64,000 nt of DNA from Serendipita indica DSM 11827 (lineage: Eukaryota > Basidiomycota > Agaricomycetes > Sebacinales > Serendipitaceae): the NCBI GenBank assembly GCA_910890315.1, contig CAJVGD010000019.1:124001-188000 (forward strand), read 5' to 3'. Below the pieces are notes generated by a model. That model was not told the DNA's origin. It made no database searches and saw only the letters and a program-made list of their open reading frames with translations. Made by a program: the position numbers and the translations under genes. Of the stretch, positions 1 to 11,371 are shown piece after piece (within the stretch, counting starts at the first letter, position 1; every line of letters begins with the position of its first letter).

Positions 1-202
1 GTTCGTGTTACTCGCTTAGGGCCGATTACTAAATCCGCCAGACGTGTCAACTTGTCAATGTGACAAGTCCATGCGCTCTCCATGCCCCTACCCAGTCCCA
101 CGCGACAACCCCATTTCCTATTTTTATATTTATTTTATTTTTTATATTTATTATTATCTGTATTTCACCCCCCCCTCTTTTTCACACAACCCTATTTACC
201 AG

Positions 203-3200
203 TCAGTCGATCCATTCGACAACTCCGGCCCCCGCCCCGCTCTCCACGACCCGTGTCCTCCTCGTCAACACTTCCTGCACCCGTTCTCGCACTCCATGCT
301 TTCCTTTGAACGCTTTCACAACTTTATCGACAATCTCCTCGCGGCTTTGTCCTCGTTTGGACCCAGACTTGCCTGTGCCCTTGGTCCTTTTGTCGCCCAG
401 GACCATTGCCCGGATCGTCTTCTCGCTCGGCAGACCATACGATGACCGGTCTCGACCCGCACCCTCTCCCGTCTCGAGCGTGAATCCTGCCACTGCCTTG
501 CCCTCTCCTCCCGCGGAGGACACCAAGCCACGGACCATTTCCTGGTCAACCTTGAGCAAGCTTGCTGGGTCCCATATTGGTGGGCCTTCTGATCCCCTCT
601 TGAGCAACTTTGCCTCCACGCCCTGGACAAAGTCACCTGCTAGTGTCGTCTGGAGAATCCCTCAAGTCAGTATACATTTCTTCCCCACACACAGAGATCA
701 GTTCGTGAGCACATGTCCTCCCCGCAACCCAATCGTATCAACGCCAATGATCGATTACGGCGTCGAAGCCCGCGACCCGTCTCCTCGTCATGAGAAGCCC
801 ACCAACCAAAAAAAAAAAACTCCGTTCGACCCTCGGAATCTAATTTCCTCGACGAGCAGTTTTATCGAGCCCATGGGCTCCAGGTCGACAGAAAGAAATT
901 TCTTCAAAACCATTTGATGCCATGTGTCCATCTCAGATCAAGATCGGCCTGGCAATCTCCGGACGTCGTCGATACCTGACCGGCCCCAGTCTACAATATC
1001 GACCACTCGGTGGCGCGCACAAGACGCACCGACAAAGCCTGGCTTTTGTATCACACTGCCTGGCCCTAACGAGAAGCTTTGCCTTTGCCTTTGGCCGGCC
1101 TCGTTCAATCTCAGTTCGCGCTCTTGGGTTATTCCGTCCAAACGCAATGCAAAGGGGCGGATCCTGCGGCCATTCGAAAAAAAGAATACTCCCTATGCGC
1201 TCTGTAACACTGCTTTCCAACCCTCTTTCCTGCACCTCTATTCAACAAACTTGTCCCCACCCCCCCCGCGCGACCCGACAGGCCACGGCACGGGCCCAGT
1301 CTCGCTCAGCCCCGCGACCCTCTACGGGCGGAGTAAACCAGATCCCTCGAGAGCTGTGCGACGTTTGAACCGAGTGGATCCTACCCAGCATTGGCGCCGA
1401 CCCTTTGCTGGAAAGCAGACGGCTCGAATTGCCTTTCAAGGTAGCTGCGTCCAAAACGCGAAAACGATGAGGGAAAAAGGAGAATTTGGAGCACTCACGC
1501 AAAACGCTTTCGCAAGCCCCATCTCAGTCTCGAACGCACTTTGGAGCGTCTTCTCTCTCGCCTGCCAGATGGCTTCCCGCGTCACGCATACCGCAGTCGG
1601 ACTACGTCCTTGAATCGCTTCCATCGTCTCCGTCGCCCACGCTTCGACAGCTGCGCCCACGGGTGGCGTTGGGTCGAAGACGGACGCGGTCGAAGATTCA
1701 ACTGGTGATGCTCCACTCGATAAACTGTGTGCCTCTGAGCCTTGCTTCTTCTTGACCATGGTAGTAGGGTGTGCAGAGGCAATGGGCCGTCCTTGTGACA
1801 GAGATTTGAGGTTTTCCATAATCATGATAGGGTCCCTGGGACTAAACGCTTGATCGATCGCAACCCTTACGTCTCCGACAAGAACCGGTGGCGGATCGTC
1901 GTGGGTTCCGCCACCACTAGTCCCGGAATGGGTCCCGTCGCGCGTCAGATCGAGATTGTTTTGTGCCGGTTTAATACAGTTCCAGAACGTTGTATTTGAT
2001 TCGTTGCGAGGCGACAGCGAAGGGGAGAATTCAATGTGTCAGTTAGCCGTCGATAGAGATGTGTACGCCGGCAGAAGGACGTGCCCCACACACATACACA
2101 TACAGAGCGAGATACACATGCTCACCTCGTCCTGTGCTCATAGAATTCATCAATCGCTTGGTCGATGACGTTGTAGTCCGCATCCTCTAGCCGCGATAGT
2201 CGTTCCAAGAGAAGTGGAATGTTACGTGAAGGTACGTAATGCGTTGCAATACCACATTCACTGTGGTTATCCGTCAGTCCTCTTCACAAGCGAGCTGAGC
2301 CACCCTTGCACGACCAGTGGCCCCTTCGATGGGTCAAAGGTCGAGGTAAACGCACGACAAGAGTCGAACGGAATAGCGCAAAAGGAAAGACGGAAACAAA
2401 AAAACGTGTACGCACAAGACTGCCCGTCCGGTCACGCGGGCGCTGGAGAGGCCGAGGTAAGTGCCCAACTGGCCGTCAAGATGGGCGAGGAAATGGGTAG
2501 CGCCCACGTCTGTAAAGTAGCCGATGTCAGTCTCCGGCATAGCAAACATGGTCCTTTCGGTCGCGACCCGGAACGGTGCGTGCATGGAAAGGCCAACCCC
2601 GCCACCCACTAGTGAACGAGTGAACGGCGAGGTCCATGAGCAAAACACGTGCAATATTTGAGGCGAGTTTTCCGTATAGTAACCGTGTAGGATCCCGCGA
2701 AACACCAGGGCAACGCGTGTTTGGGCCAGGGTTATGGGATCGTGGATAATGGGCGGTCGTCGCAAGGGTGGATTTGTGGTCGTATCATGTCGACGCAATA
2801 GAGCAAATTCGTCAGCGGTACATTCTCGGATAGACGGATTGCAGCACTATGAAAAGGGAGCGAGGGTAGAGTCGAACCAAAAGACTGACTAGTGATGCCA
2901 TCCATGATAACGACATAGGGCTTGCGGAGCTGTGATAATTGAAAATCGAGCATGAACCTGCAAAGTGGAGTCGCAATCAAGAGATCAGCATAGTAAACGT
3001 CAGATGGGATCTGCCGCTGGCGACAGCGATAGCGATCAATCACGGGCAAAAAGTGGCGCTAACATGTTGTATCAAGCCATAAAAGTTGCTTCCAGGCCTG
3101 GCCCGTGCAGTACCCATGACAGAGGTCGGCTCAAGGGGAGCAAATGACGACTCACTCGTCTCGGAAGAAAGCGATGGCTTGGTCACGGGTCGACTCGTCT

Positions 3201-3925
3201 TGAATCAGGGTTACGAGGGCTAACCATTCAGATAGTCCCATATCGAGCGGTGCCGTCCAAAAGTGATCGTTGGGGCCGAATAGGACATAGGGCAACAATC
3301 GAGCGCGTGCATGAGTAATCGTAGAGTTATCATGACAGAGTTGAGGCAGTATAGCGTGTTGGAGGTTATTTGGTTTCCGTAATCGCGTGAACAGAAGCGT
3401 TCAGGGTAAGCTTGCAAGAGTATGCCCAAATAATGGAGTCGGACGCACTCTTAACGTCTCCTCCAGCACAAAAGTGACCGTTACCAGTTCCGATAATCGA
3501 GCTACACAACTCCGACTCATTCCATGCCTACCGCAACAGTTGGTCAACAATTTCAAACTTTCTTCCGACGCGGGTAAACGGGGTAAAGGCCAATGTAGTG
3601 GACGAAAAAGTGTAAAGAGATTTGCTCTCAACTGCGCACATACCTTGATTTGCTTCTGGAGCATCTGAACCATTTCGTGATTCAGGGCGTTGAGCAATTT
3701 TGGTCGATTGAGGGTGTATATGCGCGAAGCATACTGTTCACGGAAAAGAACCAGAGGCTCTGGAGTCGTTGGCGGTGCAGGGTTGTTCAGAGGTGCAGAA
3801 GAATTTGCGGTTGAAGACATGTGAGCACTAAGCTGTTGCATTCTTCGTACTGTCGAGCTCATGAGGTTTATTGCTGCTGGTCTACGGTTGCAGAGAAGAA
3901 GGCGGCTTGCTTGACGCGCGACCAT
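203..3925 (-). CDS. HIBCH: 3-hydroxyisobutyryl-CoA hydrolase, mitochondrial
   Basis: Hydrolyses 3-hydroxyisobutyryl-CoA in valine catabolism; a member of the crotonase (enoyl-CoA hydratase) fold. The exons read in order: an Arg-rich, acid-poor N-terminus that looks like a mitochondrial presequence; [10 protein letters not shown] (about 3660-3720); the oxyanion-hole block [10 protein letters not shown] (about 3450-3500); [11 protein letters not shown] (about 2890-2930); [17 protein letters not shown] with [14 protein letters not shown] (about 2500-2620); a helical C-terminal region (1495-1825); and [12 protein letters not shown] leading to the stop (203-648). The chosen start is the first ATG of the basic leader; a further in-frame ATG lies about 21 codons in. 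The intron between about 649 and 1494 is near 850 nt, far longer than the others here. It has a GTGAGT donor and CAG acceptor. Identity is firm; small exon joins between 1830 and 3240 were not all fixed. Confidence 0.9.
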
Positions 3926-4436
3926 GAGACCCGTATCCGTCAAGGTCCGGTCGAAGTAGTTAACCGATGGTCTCGCAGCAAAAGTACGTCTCCAGCGTGG
4001 CTCTACTAGGATTGCAGAAGATGGTATTAATGTTGTTGCGTAAATAAGGATACATGCTTGTTGGGTTTGGGTAGTAACGAGGGGGGGAAGCGAGGGGTGA
4101 CGAGAAATCCACATTGAAAACGGACACGAACTCGAGGTATTAGTGTAGTTTATACATCGTATCCTTGGAAAGACGCTTGCTTCACGAGGACTCGGGTTCT
4201 CCTATCAACGGATGCGCGCACACAGAGTGGAAAACCTGCGCCATGCGTGTGTTGCGGTCATGAGCAAACTCCTCCCCATGCGTGGTACTGAAACAGATAA
4301 TGAGGATAAAACCCGCCTATGGCCATTGGCAGACAGGGGTAGATGATAGAAAAATTTGACGGAGAGGTGGAGGCTAGCGTGTAAAGCGACCAGGACAGGG
4401 TGATAATGATAGATGGGCGACATCAAAAGCAAACTC
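3926..4436. other. Intergenic, HIBCH promoter and gtr1 3' flank
   Basis: About 0.5 kb between two minus-strand genes. It should hold the HIBCH promoter and the gtr1 3' UTR. I see no gene, repeat or RNA here. Confidence 0.5.
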
Positions 4437-5994
4437 TCAGACCGAGCCGGCCTGGAGGTCCTCAAACTTTTGCTTCGCCATGCGAATGTTGATGCGGATC
4501 GCCTCTGGTGCTGGAGAAGATATCCATCAGCAAAATGAGTGAAAGCATGCATCCAAATACGTACTAATTCGTTCGTCGGCACTCAGAACCATTACATACG
4601 AGTTTACGGTCAATGGTTCGATGACAGCTGCAAACTCTGGGAGTTGGATATGAAGTCCGTGCCACTTCTCTCCGTTGGTCCAGTTTGGACACGAAAGTTT
4701 GAACACCTTGAGGAGGGATGAAATTCGTTCGAAGCGATTGGCGGAGAGCTGTGACAGAAGTTGGAGACGCTTCTTCTCCGACGTTGAAATGTTTCCTCCG
4801 ACACCATCGACATTCAAACCGAGCGTACTGCTCGAATTGTCCGTGGCAACAGACGTTCCCACCACAGAAGATGACCCCTCAGTCGAGACGGGGGACGACG
4901 ACGACGAAGAAGCCATCAGAAGGTTTTCATCTATCATGCTTCGAAGACCCTCAGAGTGGGCAATCAGCAAGAAGGTTGTCTTTTCGAACAAGACCGCTTC
5001 TACGGCTCCGCACGCTCTCGTAAGGGTAGTGAGACCACGTTTGAGTGCAGTGGCATTTGGAATAAGCGTATGGACAATTTGAGACCACGCCTGAAGAGAC
5101 AGTTAGACGATTCTGGTAGCCAAGGGATCGAATAAACGTGCCTTATATAGCGTCTCGTCCCAGATACTCGAGCCGAAAATACGAGAGACTTTGAGCTCTT
5201 TGGCGTATGTCAGAATCTCTTGTTTTTTCCTGGAAAAAGTGTTGGCCCTTTCTGGTGCAGGCACGAGATCCTAAGGGTCTTCGGTCAACGATCCGAGTTT
5301 CACGCAGCAGCGTTTGAGCTCCATTGGGGGTGTGATGTAAACGCACCATCTTGTGAACAAGGACGAATGCGGCCGCGTCGGGAGAGTATGCGAACAAGGT
5401 CCTCAAGCATTGCTGAAAGTAGGCGAGGTCATTTCTCCATTCGGCTGCGCCAGCATCGACATCAAACACATAGATTAGTACTCCGACGTGGGCAAAAACG
5501 GTCGACTTTTGGCTGTTGAGGTAACTCTCTAGAAAGCTGCTCTGCCCGCCACAGTCCCAGAGATTGAGTACCAAGGATCCAAGAAAACGTTGGTGAGACT
5601 GCTCGACGTCGATAGTCGCGCCCAGACGATGAGTAAGGGACGGTAATACGTTCTGACTGTAAAGGGGGGTTCGATGAGGTCAGACCAGACGAAGAGGAAC
5701 ATTGGAGAACGGGTTGAGCAACGGATATACGCACAAGATGACCGAACGCATCGACGTCTACACTCGAATTGGGAGCAGTTTGCGAGCGGCCACCACAGAC
5801 GGACAAATCCGTAATGCAACAGAAAAAAGTTGAGATTGTTGGAGACGCAAGCGAGGGTGCTAAGCAATCACCTTTCCGCTGCCTGATCTACCCATCAGAA
5901 GGACCTGCGAGCAGATGCGCCAGAACATGAGCGTCCAGGCCGAGAACGACAACGAGCTGGAGGTACTCACCTTCTTCTTGACCAGATGCGGCAT
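4437..5994 (-). CDS. gtr1: Rag-family GTPase Gtr1 (RagA/B type)
   Basis: Small GTPase of the EGO/Ragulator-Rag system, which signals amino-acid sufficiency to TORC1 at the vacuole or lysosome. The first exon encodes only MPHLVKKK. After a GTGAGT intron comes the P-loop, VLLMGRSGSGK (about 5875-5905). The switch II block LNLWDCGGQ is at about 5545-5570, followed by FVLVHKMDLV, the Rag-type replacement of NKxD, which is completed across an intron near 5340 and 5275. The C-terminal half has the Rag roadblock-like region, with a Ser-rich insert at about 4850-4920. The last exon encodes a short tail ending GSV-stop. Both the start and the stop follow well-formed splice sites. Length and motifs match Gtr1 rather than Gtr2. 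Confidence 0.93.
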
Positions 5995-6626
5995 CTTGTG
6001 CAGACGTTACAGACGATCTGGGCTGCTCTTAGAGGCTCGCAGCTGAGCACAGGACGAGAAACACAGTAAAATGGCAAATCGAGGGAGACTTTAACTTGTT
6101 GGGCCACCAAGAACCGGCAGCGGTCCGGGCGTCTGCGCACAATGAAATTCCAATCCCTGGTTACAATCTCATACAAATCTCACCTTTAAAAACGGGGCGT
6201 TGGGTGGCGCCGAACAAGCTCACATGCCGCGACGGGGACTGTCCAAGGGCTACGTCTATTTCAACCACTAAAAAGAATTTCGCGCATTGCGCAACACAGG
6301 AAACAATGGTATGAAGGATGGAAAGAAATAGATGCGATAACAATCTAATCCAGCGCATCACGGTCCGACGTGCGCGGGTGTAATTGGGTGTGATGCCCAT
6401 CGATATACGAACAAGGTAAAATGCAGAAAGCTGGGTGAGACAAGGCTGAATACGTGGCTGGGCTGAGGGCTGCAAGATAGAGGCGGGTGAATGCGTGTGG
6501 GCAACTAGGTCGGGTGAGCGGAGCAATGTCCTGTTCGGCGGCTGGTGATGGTGGTATGCAGGGTCATCAGATGTCGAGTGGCTTCATCAATGGGTCGTGT
6601 CGCTTTTTTGGCCCGACGAGACCGAA
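5995..6626. other. Intergenic, gtr1 upstream region
   Basis: About 0.63 kb between two minus-strand genes: the gtr1 promoter and the 3' flank of the secreted repeat protein. No conserved coding pattern, tRNA or repeat was seen. Confidence 0.5.
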
Positions 6627-8015
6627 TCAATATCCTCCACTTGACATGGCTGGGGCTGCATAGCCATAGTTGTTGTTGTACTGATTGCCGTTGTACTGAT
6701 TATAGTTATTGCTGCCTGCATATGCCGTGTTGTACTGATATCGCGAGTTTGGAACCAGCGAATAATGATTCTGGCAGTTGTTCAAGCAGCTCGAGAGCGC
6801 CGTCTCGGCAACTTCGCGCGTCTGCACGGCAGTTACCGTAGCCGTACGGAACTCGGTGACATCCAGAGTTCGTGTACCAACAATATTGCTAGTCAGAGTC
6901 TCGACAACCGTCTGGTTCTCCTCGTTGACCCGAGTCGTCTCCCAAATCTTGACAGAAGTCGTCGGGACCAATCGAGTAGAGTGAATAGTCTCGACGTCGG
7001 TGACGGTTCGAACATCCTTGACATCCGTCACAAAGGTAGAAACGTCGGTGACCACAGAGCTGAGCGTCTGTACAACAGTCTCCGTCTTGTCTTTTGTGAT
7101 GGTCGTCCTCCAGACGCTGACGTACGTGACCGGCTGAAGAATGGTGGACAGCAGATTCTTGGTCACGACATGGTTCCGCGTCACGACTTCAGTCTGCGTG
7201 GCAACGGCAGTATTAAGTTTGGTGCGAGTAGCAACCTGGGTAACCGTCTCTGTGGCCGTGAGGGTATGTTCGATGACTTTGGTCTGGTCACGAATCTCTG
7301 TGGACACCCAGACGCGAGTCGTGAGGACCACATCGGTGGCGACGACTTCACGAGTGACTTCACGAGTGCTCGTGACTGTTTCTGTGGCAAACTTTGGGGT
7401 TTCGTGAGTCACAAACGCTCTATGCAATGGGAACTAGATACGCACGGCAGTTTCTGTCATGGTCACTGTGGACTGATGTCCCATTACAGTAGTAGTCACA
7501 TCGACTGTCTTGTGGTTTACTACGGTGCTGCAGATCTTGCGTCTGTTGGGGACTGTAAGCACTGCAGAGCTCGAAACGAAGTGACAGGGGATTCACTTGT
7601 TGATTAGGACAGTCTCGTAGCATCCCTCCATCTGATACCACGGTTGTTGCATACAATATGCCTGAGGACTAGCTCTCGCGTAGCCATAACCGCACTCCAT
7701 TTGCTGGTAGCCGCCTTGGGTGAGGCTCGAGTAGGGCATTTCGTCTGTATACCCATACGAATTATCATCGGATGCAGATGCACTTGGTGCAGCAGTCGGC
7801 ATAGAGGACATGTCACTCGAGGCCGTAGTCGTTGCCGTCTCTGAGGGGACCGAGGCAGCAGTACCCGAGGCGTCTCCTGTCGCACTCCTGCTGTCGCTGG
7901 CCGCTGGAGGTGTTCCAGCCTCGCTGGCATCGATAAAGTGCACGCCAACTACATTTTGGGCGGTGACGGTGCACAACGACGCGATCGCGGGCAGCACGGC
8001 TAAGAGGTATTTCAT
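6627..8015 (-). CDS. Secreted Thr/Val-repeat surface protein
   Basis: Not a family I can name. It starts with a clear signal peptide (MKYLLAVLPAIASLCTVTA). A Ser/Thr/Ala-rich linker and a Cys/Tyr segment (CGYGYA, YCMQQPWYQMEGCYE) follow. The main body (about 7430-6780) is built of short T/V motifs such as TEVVT, TVTDV and TREVTREV, which suits an extended, O-glycosylated beta-type stalk. The tail is Asn/Tyr/Gln-rich (NQYNGNQYNNNYGYA). A 54 nt intron (GTGAAT donor) joins exon 1 to the repeats. A second 54 nt intron (GTGCGT...AAAG, about 7434-7381) removes what would otherwise look like an in-frame TAG. No transmembrane helix or GPI signal was recognised. A cell-wall or adhesin-like role is inference. 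Confidence 0.7.
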
Positions 8016-8412
8016 GGTCGAAGATGCGCGGAAAAATTAGCGAAAATTCTGGCTAGTGTTTCGAGGATTTCAGACGAGTCTTGAAAGTCGAGAAAACGAA
8101 TGAGTGTAACGAAGCGGTCTACGCTACGGCTTGGAGCGAGCGAGCGGCTGCAACCTGGACAAGACGGAGGTTGTGAGTAAAATTGGCAATGAGCGGACCG
8201 CAAGAGGTAGCGGGGAGGAGATAAACTGACCGGTGAAGATGAGAAAAAACGAGAGGAAGAAGAGAAAGGGTTGATTAGGTAGAGTCCAAGTGGTGGCAAG
8301 GCACTAGCGAAGCCGTTGCCATCCGCCTATCATCGACATGCCCGGGGGAACATCATTCACAGCAGCCTTGGTGGGTAACCAATTATAATTATCAAGAAGC
8401 ATACACACGCAT
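8016..8412. other. Intergenic
   Basis: About 0.4 kb between the start of the secreted repeat protein and the stop of the dehydrogenase, both on the minus strand. No gene seen. Confidence 0.5.
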
Positions 8413-9777
8413 TCAATCACTCTTGTTCTTGACGCCCACTTCATCAGCTCGTACGCTCGTCGTTTTGTGAAATCCTACCATAGACTGATTTGCGCCCGTC
8501 ACCTAAGCCGAATGAGATGCAAGAAGTGATCGCAACGATAAATGCGTACCCATTTAGCCCAATAGTTGACCCAGTATGGGAGAATCGGCATCAGCAAGGC
8601 CGTCTTTGCCAGCTCCGGGAGGACAATATCGCGGCTCTCTTGCAGATCAATCGCCTTGATAATCTCTTTGACGACAGCATGTGGCGGAAGAGCGGGCATG
8701 GCAAAGTCAAATAGCCATCCCGGCATCATCGCATTCTCTCGGAGAGGCCGTTGCCCAGAGAACATGGGCGTCTGGACCAGTCCTGTCGTAAGCAGCGTCG
8801 TCCGGACGAGCGGTACATGGTGCCGGTAGTCGAGTTCCTGGCGCAGGCATTCATGCAAGGAGATGAGAGCTGCCTTTGACGCGGCGTAGTCGGAGACTTG
8901 AGCACATCCGGTCCGTCCAAGGAGGGAAGAAACCGTGACAACGTGACCAATTTTAGCCTCAATAATGTCAGGTAGGAATGCTCTCAGAACGTTGAACTGT
9001 GCTACAACGTTCACATTGAACGTCCTGCAAACTTTGATTATGGAATAGAAACCAAAGGCCCTGCCGGCTTACTGCTTGACGTCTTCCTCTGTCAAATCGA
9101 CAATAAGCTTGCCTTGGACAACTCCTGCATTGTTTACAATAACGGTCGGAGCGCCAAGCTACATTCCAAGTCAAAAGGTCATCACCTACGTAGAAATAGA
9201 GCGTACCTCTTTCTTGATCTGTTTGGCGACTGTAGAAACTTGCGTCCAATCCGATACGTCGCACTCGTAAAAGTTGATATTATCTTTGTGCACTCAGTGC
9301 ACGCGACAGAGTCTCGAGTCGTTGCGTACCGTGCTCGCTCTTCGTAGGCTTGACATCCAGGACCGCAACAGTGCATTGTCGCATGGCAAGCGTCTCGGCT
9401 AATAGAGCGCCAATACCAGATGATCCACCGGTGATGACAATAATCTGTTCCTCCCAGTCCAAGAGTCCTGACGTTCCTGCATTCCGCCATTTCCTGGCTA
9501 CGAATCGACAAAGCCCTGTGGAAGAAAGGATGTCAGCTCTCCGAGTTGTTCCGTCGACAGAAAACTTGCATATCAAGGCCATTAGCGCAAACCAGGCGGA
9601 GAAGGCCTGCAACGTGGGATCTGACCACGGGAGGCCGGTACTTTTGTAGATGAATGGAATAAAGAATGTGAAGAATGGGCTGAAGACTGTATGCGAGGCC
9701 ACTTTGATGAACATATCCAGATCCAGCTGGTCCCAAGCCGCCGAACTATTGTCGTATTCCTCTTGATATGGATTCAT
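8413..9777 (-). CDS. Short-chain dehydrogenase, RDH10/SDR16C-like
   Basis: NAD(P)-dependent oxidoreductase of the classical SDR family, probably acting on a lipophilic alcohol or ketone at a membrane. An N-terminal hydrophobic stretch (FSPFFTFFIPFIY) comes first. Then the dinucleotide-binding motif ITGGSSGIGALLAE (about 9400-9450), the structural VNNAGVVQGK (about 9095-9140), the catalytic-Ser strand TVSSLLGRTG (about 8900-8935) and the YAASK active site (about 8880). The last exon, after a GTACGC donor, reads VTGANQSMVGFHK and ends at 8413. The start used is the ATG of MNPYQEEYD; an upstream in-frame extension to 9873 is possible. The substrate cannot be read from the sequence. Confidence 0.85.
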
Positions 9778-10131
9778 GGTCGTAGGAAAGTTGAAGGAGA
9801 CCGGTATTTCGGGCTGTGTGCTCTGCAGTCGTGCAAACTGGAAAGAACAAATGGCTACAGGCGTCTGGACCACAAAGGAATGCTGATATCCGACGTAGAC
9901 TTTGCTTAAAGATGGCTTATTTCGCGATTATCTAGTGGACGGCCAGCGCTCCAGTCGCGGTCGGATTCAGAGGTGTTGAATGTCAATTTTGTCTGCCACC
10001 ATATCCAGCCATTTATCGGACCTGTAAGACTAGGCCTCTGAGGCAGTTATTCTGGATATTTGAAGGTCACAACGCTCCAATTCTTCGCATTCGACCGCTA
10101 TTCGGCTTTAGCGACACCTCGTGATACGACA
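9778..10131. promoter_or_regulatory. Divergent intergenic region, SDR / TLC genes
   Basis: The two genes diverge across about 0.35 kb, so this must contain both promoters. No specific binding site was recognised. Confidence 0.4.
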
Positions 10132-11057
10132 ATGGATACTCCTTCAAGTCGGATTCAGGATTCCTTGATTACAACCGGCTTCAGTGTGGCTATTTGCACG
10201 GGTGTTCACCTGGTAGTCAAGCCACTATGGAGAAAAGCGGTAGGAGAGAAGAAGTATACGTCATTGAAGAAGAGGGAACGTATTTACCTCGCCGAAAAGT
10301 AACTCTCCGACTCCAATTCTCTTGATTACAACCTCATTTGTGTCTAGGACTGTTTCCTCTCTGAATGCCATCGTGACCGGCGGCCTTGCATTGTACGCTA
10401 TAACGTCTGGTAGCTATGCTGGAGATGTAGTATATCCGTATCCCAAAGCCGCGCATTATGCTCTCGCTTTTGTATGCGGTAAGCTTGGTCCATCTCACAC
10501 AACATCGCTTACACCTGTCAGGATACTCGTTGTACGACACAACCGTGATGGCTCTCGGGGCACATGAACCTCCCATCATGTGGGCTCATCACATACTCGG
10601 ACTAGGCGGTGCTTTCGCAATGATGGTATATGCCCACCTTGATCCATTTCGTCCGGAGCTCACCCTTCCATAGTGCTATCGGGAGCTTTCCTTCTTCCCA
10701 GTCGCATTCGCCGTCTCGGAGCTTACTGTTCTACCAATCAACCTAGTGTGGTACCTCAACAAACTCGGTATCTCTCGCAAATCTCGACGAATGCGAGCAG
10801 CTCTTCTCGCAAGAGCCATCGCATTCTTGACACTCCGTGCACCAATTGGGCTGCTTACCTTTGCGTATGCACATACAAATACCAAGGGTGGACTACAGGC
10901 GTTATGGAGGAGACTCTTTGTGAACAAAGAAGTCAATCAGTTCGTCTCGCGAGCGGCGGCTTTCAACGTTTCTGCTTTTACGATCATGAACCTTCTTTGG
11001 ACGTACCAAGCCGTCAAAGTCGCCATGCAGGTAGAGATAGATAGCAAAGAGGAGTGA
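10132..11057 (+). CDS. TLC-domain multi-pass membrane protein
   Basis: Member of the TRAM/LAG1/CLN8 (TLC) superfamily, closest in layout to the TMEM56/TLCD4 type. Family members act in lipid handling at the ER; the specific job here is unknown. The exons read RERIYLAEK, then TVSSLNAIVTGGLALYAI, then YSLYDTTVMAL, followed by the His pair in PIMWAHHILGLGGAF (about 10580-10620) and further hydrophobic helices with LPINLVWYLNKLG. Introns with GTAACT, GTAAGC and GTATAT donors join cleanly in frame. The start used is the ATG before DTPSSRIQD; an in-frame ATG at 10060 is an alternative. The stop is TGA at 11055-11057. Confidence 0.8.
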
Positions 11058-11371
11058 TTAGGGTGAGTCGACGGAACCTCCCCATACCAAAAGCCATTGA
11101 TTGCAAGCGTCGTCAGAATCGTACTGACTCGGATCAGCGCACAGAGAATAAACACGGCCAGTACGCGACACCTAAGAAGGCCCGATTTCGAATACATCCG
11201 CGAAACACTTGAGCGTGACTTCTTCAGCAAATTAAAGAGAAGAGTCTGTTCACGGTTGTACATGCGTACTACTCCCGAATCCAATTACTTGAGTGATTCA
11301 GAGTATGAAACCAATGCATTTGGGTCATTTACACAGTCATAGTTAAAAGTGAAATTCCTATAAATACGCAA
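11058..11371. other. Convergent intergenic region
   Basis: About 0.3 kb between the 3' ends of the TLC gene (plus) and F-box copy A (minus). No gene or obvious terminator hairpin seen. Confidence 0.4.

Noticed and set aside
60-917. Long plus-strand frame at the left edge
   Set aside because: It is antisense to the conserved C-terminal HIBCH exon and is low-complexity Pro/Ser/Thr, as expected for a shadow frame.
7380-7435. In-frame TAG in the secreted Thr/Val-repeat gene
   Set aside because: A 54 nt intron from GTGCGT to AAAG removes it and joins ETA to FATETV in frame, so I do not treat it as nonsense.
6765-7607. 280-codon plus-strand frame
   Set aside because: Antisense shadow of the Thr/Val-repeat exon; the repeat structure on the minus strand keeps this frame open.
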